A stretch of 64,000 nt of DNA from UBA1479 sp963976055. GTDB taxonomy: Bacteria > Pseudomonadota > Alphaproteobacteria > Rhodospirillales > Casp-alpha2. A model generated the notes under the pieces. It made no database searches. It was not told the origin of the DNA and worked only from the letters and a program-made list of their open reading frames with translations. The position numbers and the translations under genes are program-made. How positions within the stretch are numbered: position 1 is the stretch's first letter; each line of letters starts with the position of its first letter. This document shows, piece by piece, positions 63,105 through 64,000 of this stretch. The stretch is from NCBI GenBank assembly GCA_963976055.1, contig CAXBJB010000005.1:186001-250000 (forward strand), read 5' to 3'.

Positions 63105-63205
63105 CAACCGTCTTCCTTACCAGGAAAGCCGCCGAGTATCGGTATCTCGTGCCCCCTTGTCAACGGCGGCAAGATGACCGTTCGGCGACGGCTTACGGGC
63201 GGGCG

Positions 63206-64000
63206 TCAGGCCTTCAGCTTGTAGCCCGTGCGGAACATCCAGGTACAGAGCCACCACAGGCCCGCGTTGATCACCGCCATGACCGCGACGCCGACCCACA
63301 GGTTGCCGTCGGCATGGCCGATGAAGCCGTAGCGGAAGCCGTCGATCATGTAGAAGAAGGGATTGAAATGGGCCGCGATTTGGACGCCCTGGGGCAGGCG
63401 TTCGATCGAATAAAAGGTTCCCGAGAGGAACGACAGCGGCGTAATGACAAAGTTGGTGACCGCCGCGATATGGTCGAACTTGTCGGCCCAGATGCCCCCC
63501 GCCAGACCCAGCAGCGACAGCATCAAGGCCCCCATCACCGCGTGATAGACGACGAAGAACGCATCATGCAGGCCCAGGTCCACGGTCACCGCCATGGCCG
63601 CGCCGACGACGACGGCAACGGCAACGCCGCGCGTCATGCCGCCGATGGCGAAACCGAACGTCAGTTCATGGGCATTCAGGGGCGCCATCAGGCTGTCGAC
63701 GATGTTGCCCTGAATTTTGCCGATCATCAGCGAGCTTGAGGTATTGGCGAAGGCGTTCTGGGCGATCGCCATCATGATCAGGCCGGGCGCCAGAAACGTC
63801 ATGAACGGCATGCCGGCGACGACCCGGTGATCGCCGCCCAGCGCAAGGGCGAACACGGCGAGAAACAGCATGGTCGTGACCAGGGGGGCGACCAGCGTCT
63901 GAGTATAGACCTTGATGAAGCGCCGGACCTCGCGCAGGTAAAGCGTCTTCAGCCCGATCCAATTGACCGCCCCCATGGCGGGCAGGTCGCCGGGCGCGGA
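63206..64000 (-). CDS. ABC-2 type transporter permease, possibly truncated
   Basis: An ABC-2 permease with about six helices: GLKTLYLREVRRFIKVYTQTL, VAPLVTTMLFLAVFALALGG, FLAPGLIMMAIAQNAFANTSSS, LMIGKIQGNIVDSLMAPL, and FVITPLSFLSGTFYSIERLP, the conserved ABC-2 C-terminal motif. ATG 63976 could be the start, but the frame is open to the window edge with no stop, so I run it to 64000. The substrate is unknown; a partner ATPase would lie off the edge. Confidence 0.88.
   Translation of the reverse strand, partial: SAPGDLPAMGAVNWIGLKTLYLREVRRFIKVYTQTLVAPLVTTMLFLAVFALALGGDHRVVAGMPFMTFLAPGLIMMAIAQNAFANTSSSLMIGKIQGNIVDSLMAPLNAHELTFGFAIGGMTRGVAVAVVVGAAMAVTVDLGLHDAFFVVYHAVMGALMLSLLGLAGGIWADKFDHIAAVTNFVITPLSFLSGTFYSIERLPQGVQIAAHFNPFFYMIDGFRYGFIGHADGNLWVGVAVMAVINAGLWWLCTWMFRTGYKLKA

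Overview
The window reads as one contiguous stretch of a GC-rich alphaproteobacterial chromosome, most like the Rhodospirillales. The support is gene order: mdh-sucC-sucD-sucA-sucB-lpd in one run, a detached atpHAGDC cluster without atpB/E/F, DUF484-xerC beside priA and atp, argD-argF close to hslO, and trxB followed by a LysR gene. A proteobacterial class-GN sortase with its single VIT/VWA target suggests a marine lineage; that is inference. I saw no rRNA, tRNA, CRISPR array or complete insertion sequence.

Layout: 1-5.2 kb has a truncated SAF-domain oxidoreductase, zapE, nadA, nadC and a methyltransferase. 5.5-15 kb is the TCA block; MDH has a histone-H1-like Lys/Ala/Pro tail, and SucB has two lipoyl domains sharing an identical 41-nt stretch. 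15-21.5 kb has a DMT and an MFS transporter, a TA-flanked nested palindromic element, xerC, DUF484 and priA. 21.8-26.7 kb is atpHAGDC, closed by a clear terminator.

26.8-32.9 kb is an accessory locus: a TpsB-type outer-membrane transporter, divergent from a FecR-domain protein with Gly/Asn repeats, a CHASE2-PAS histidine kinase, a SixA phosphatase and a 65-residue membrane protein. No TpsA exoprotein or response regulator is nearby. 33-44.4 kb has uvrB, a PurB/PcaB-type lyase, the sortase and its target, a BTAD/TolB/TPR regulator, an alpha/beta hydrolase and a PLP sulfhydrylase.

44.5-51.3 kb has an aspartate aminotransferase, TPR and Sel1 proteins, an Lrp regulator, trxB, a LysR gene, and an intergenic region that seems to encode a roughly 200-nt small RNA. 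That RNA would have serial hairpins displaying CUCCC (anti-Shine-Dalgarno-like) motifs and a strong terminator. It is the most interesting unannotated signal here. 51.3-64 kb has an EF-G-like GTPase, apaG, folE, trkH, a PepSY/cytochrome b561/membrane-bound LuxR operon, a LysE exporter, a lipoprotein, hslO, a GNAT, argF, argD and an ABC-2 permease running to the right edge.

All assignments come from reading the translated sequence. Promoter and operator calls are tentative.
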